The notes below the pieces were generated by a model. The model worked only from the letters and a program-made list of their open reading frames with translations, was not told where the DNA came from and did no database searches. Source: Tepidisphaeraceae bacterium (GTDB lineage: Bacteria; Planctomycetota; Phycisphaerae; Tepidisphaerales; Tepidisphaeraceae). Taken from it: a stretch of DNA of 7,709 nt. Positions within the stretch are counted from its first letter, which is position 1. The number at the start of each line of letters is the position of its first letter. The position numbers and the translations under genes were made by a program. Below, one piece after another: positions 6,606-7,709 of this stretch. The stretch is taken from positions 1-7,709 of the forward strand of contig JANWHF010000213.1 in assembly GCA_025450555.1 (NCBI GenBank), given 5' to 3'.

Positions 6606-7685
6606 TCACTTTGGACGATAGGTCAACGCTGCGCAATGAATGCCCAGCTTTGGGTCGCTCCGGCTGGTTGCCGAGTAGAAAAACGTCGTCAGGCGGCCAT
6701 CCTTCAGCATCACGCTGCTGGGATATCCGCAATCGGGATTGGCGGCATCTTCGGAGACGGCAAAGGCATTTTTCCAATCGAAATGTCCATCTGGATTGCC
6801 CACAACCGCCTCGACCCCGAAGGGGCCGCTGCGCCGATTCATCGTCAAGAGAACCCGCTGATCGGGGAGCAGAAGAAAATCGGCGGTGTAGAAGCCGGGC
6901 GGTGAAAGAGGCTCCGGCTTCGACCAGCTCTTCCCATCGCCGTCACTGTGAGAGATCGACAGATTCGCGCTTTGGCCGCTGCTTCGCAGGGCGGCAAGCC
7001 ATCGGCCCGAGGGAAGCACAATCAAACCGGTTTCGTCAAATCCGGGTGGCGAAATCGTTGAATAGCGCTGCCAGGTTTGGCCCTGATCCGTCGAACGATA
7101 GAGATAGCTGAAGGATGATTTTGGCGCGGCTTGCCCCGAAGTTCTGATCGCGCCGCCATAAAAATTCGCGAACATCGTACCATCTGGGCGCGTGATGATC
7201 CGGCCAAAGGGACTTGCCCAGCCGATATCGCTGACATCAATTTCTGTCGGTGTGGTCCAGGTTTTCCCGCCATCGATGCTGCGCGTCACCCACGTATTGA
7301 CCGGCTTATCAAGCGAATCGTTGTATTTGCCATTCTCGTCATAGCGAGTCGTGCGGTAATAGGCGACGACCAGCGAGCCATCCGCTGCCTGGCCAAAGGC
7401 CGGATTGCGAACATCCGCCGCCGGATCAGCAGCGACGATAGTGGGCTTCGTCCAGCTCTTGCCCTCATCGGAGGAAAACACGATGTCGAGCCGACCGTGA
7501 ATCGACAGATGTGGCCCACCGCCACGAAGGACGACGGCAATTCGATTGTCCTTCAAACGAACAGCGACGGGAAAATGCCCCCCGCCGCGCGTCACAATGG
7601 TCTGCTGGATTGGACCGGCCGGCTCGGCGTAAGTCGTGACATTCGCCAGAAAGAAAACCGCCAGCGCAGCCGCGGCCCACTTCAT
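6606..7685 (-). CDS. Secreted BNR/Asp-box sialidase-family protein
   Basis: This 359-residue protein has a short signal peptide (MKW, then an AAAALAVFFLA core, cleavage near TYA-E, residue 20) and a predicted six-bladed sialidase-type propeller. Asp-box motifs (S-x-D-x-G-x-x-W) are at 71-78 (SSDEGKSW), 136-143 (SIDGGKTW) and 198-205 (STDQGQTW). A fourth, degenerate one lies near 245-254 (ending DGKSW). The C-terminal DCGYPSSVMLKDGRL segment (318-331) resembles the strand with the catalytic tyrosine in exo-alpha-sialidase-like proteins. I could not assign the arginine triad or acid with certainty, so true sialidase activity is unproven; in environmental bacteria such proteins may act on other acidic sugars or only bind glycans. 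GGAG (7693-7696), seven bases from the ATG, supports the start. The 312-bp gap before the next gene suggests a separate transcript. What lies upstream of it is outside the window. Confidence 0.87.
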   Translation of the reverse strand: MKWAAAALAVFFLANVTTYAEPAGPIQQTIVTRGGGHFPVAVRLKDNRIAVVLRGGGPHLSIHGRLDIVFSSDEGKSWTKPTIVAADPAADVRNPAFGQAADGSLVVAYYRTTRYDENGKYNDSLDKPVNTWVTRSIDGGKTWTTPTEIDVSDIGWASPFGRIITRPDGTMFANFYGGAIRTSGQAAPKSSFSYLYRSTDQGQTWQRYSTISPPGFDETGLIVLPSGRWLAALRSSGQSANLSISHSDGDGKSWSKPEPLSPPGFYTADFLLLPDQRVLLTMNRRSGPFGVEAVVGNPDGHFDWKNAFAVSEDAANPDCGYPSSVMLKDGRLTTFFYSATSRSDPKLGIHCAALTYRPK

Positions 7686-7709
7686 TGATGATCTCCGCCT
7701 TCTCGTCCA

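Noticed and set aside
6572..6622. Minus-strand reading just past the sialidase-like stop in another frame (ending DLQTYLKAFSA) that resembles the C-terminal tail of a cytochrome c-type domain
   Set aside because: The frame is open for only 16 codons before a stop inside the sialidase-like gene. That is far too short to claim a pseudogene, and such a tail easily arises by chance.
6240..7685. The same KWAAAA word in the signal peptides of the sialidase-like and heme dehydrogenase-like proteins
   Set aside because: The codons differ and the flanking residues do not match, so it is likely chance within hydrophobic Ala-rich signal peptides.

Overview
The window looks like a piece of a Planctomycetota chromosome (a relative elsewhere in the PVC group, such as Verrucomicrobiota, is also possible). 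The main reason is the large gene at 3657-6293. It has the Pirellula/Verrucomicrobium-type architecture: an N-terminal dehydrogenase-like propeller, HEAT-like repeats and a C-terminal CxxCH heme domain. The gene set around it (DUF1080, sugar epimerase, secreted sialidase-like and serine hydrolase proteins, FkbM methyltransferase) and the fairly high GC fit as well. No taxonomic search was possible, so this is inference.

All six genes lie on the minus strand and are transcribed right to left. In transcription order they are: a secreted BNR/Asp-box sialidase-like protein (7685-6606); a 312-bp intergenic region with two inverted-repeat structures; the secreted PVC-type heme-binding dehydrogenase-like protein (6293-3657); a ketose 3-epimerase-like TIM-barrel protein (3626-2769) after only 30 bp; a secreted DUF1080 (3-keto-glycoside hydrolase/lyase-like) protein (2698-1958) after 70 bp holding a strong hairpin; an FkbM-family methyltransferase (1956-1240) whose ATG is one base past the DUF1080 stop; and a secreted beta-lactamase-fold serine hydrolase (1174 to beyond base 1), whose C-terminus is cut by the window edge. 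There are no RNA genes, CRISPR arrays, insertion sequences or credible plus-strand genes. The long plus-strand open frames are antisense shadows.

The tight spacing from 6293 down to 1240 suggests one operon, perhaps extending to the serine hydrolase. A reasonable reading is an exported sugar-oxidation and cleavage module. The heme protein would pass electrons from a substrate oxidation, the DUF1080 protein would act on an oxidised (3-keto) glycoside, and the epimerase-like enzyme would rearrange the released keto-sugar in the cytoplasm. The sialidase-like protein upstream may release or bind glycans but probably belongs to a separate transcript. The substrate and the role of the FkbM methyltransferase cannot be read from the sequence.

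The most notable non-coding structure is a nested palindrome at 6492-6547. It has a perfect 12-bp outer stem and an inner stem of the same GCCGACG theme, and it resembles a dispersed REP-like repeat more than a classical terminator.
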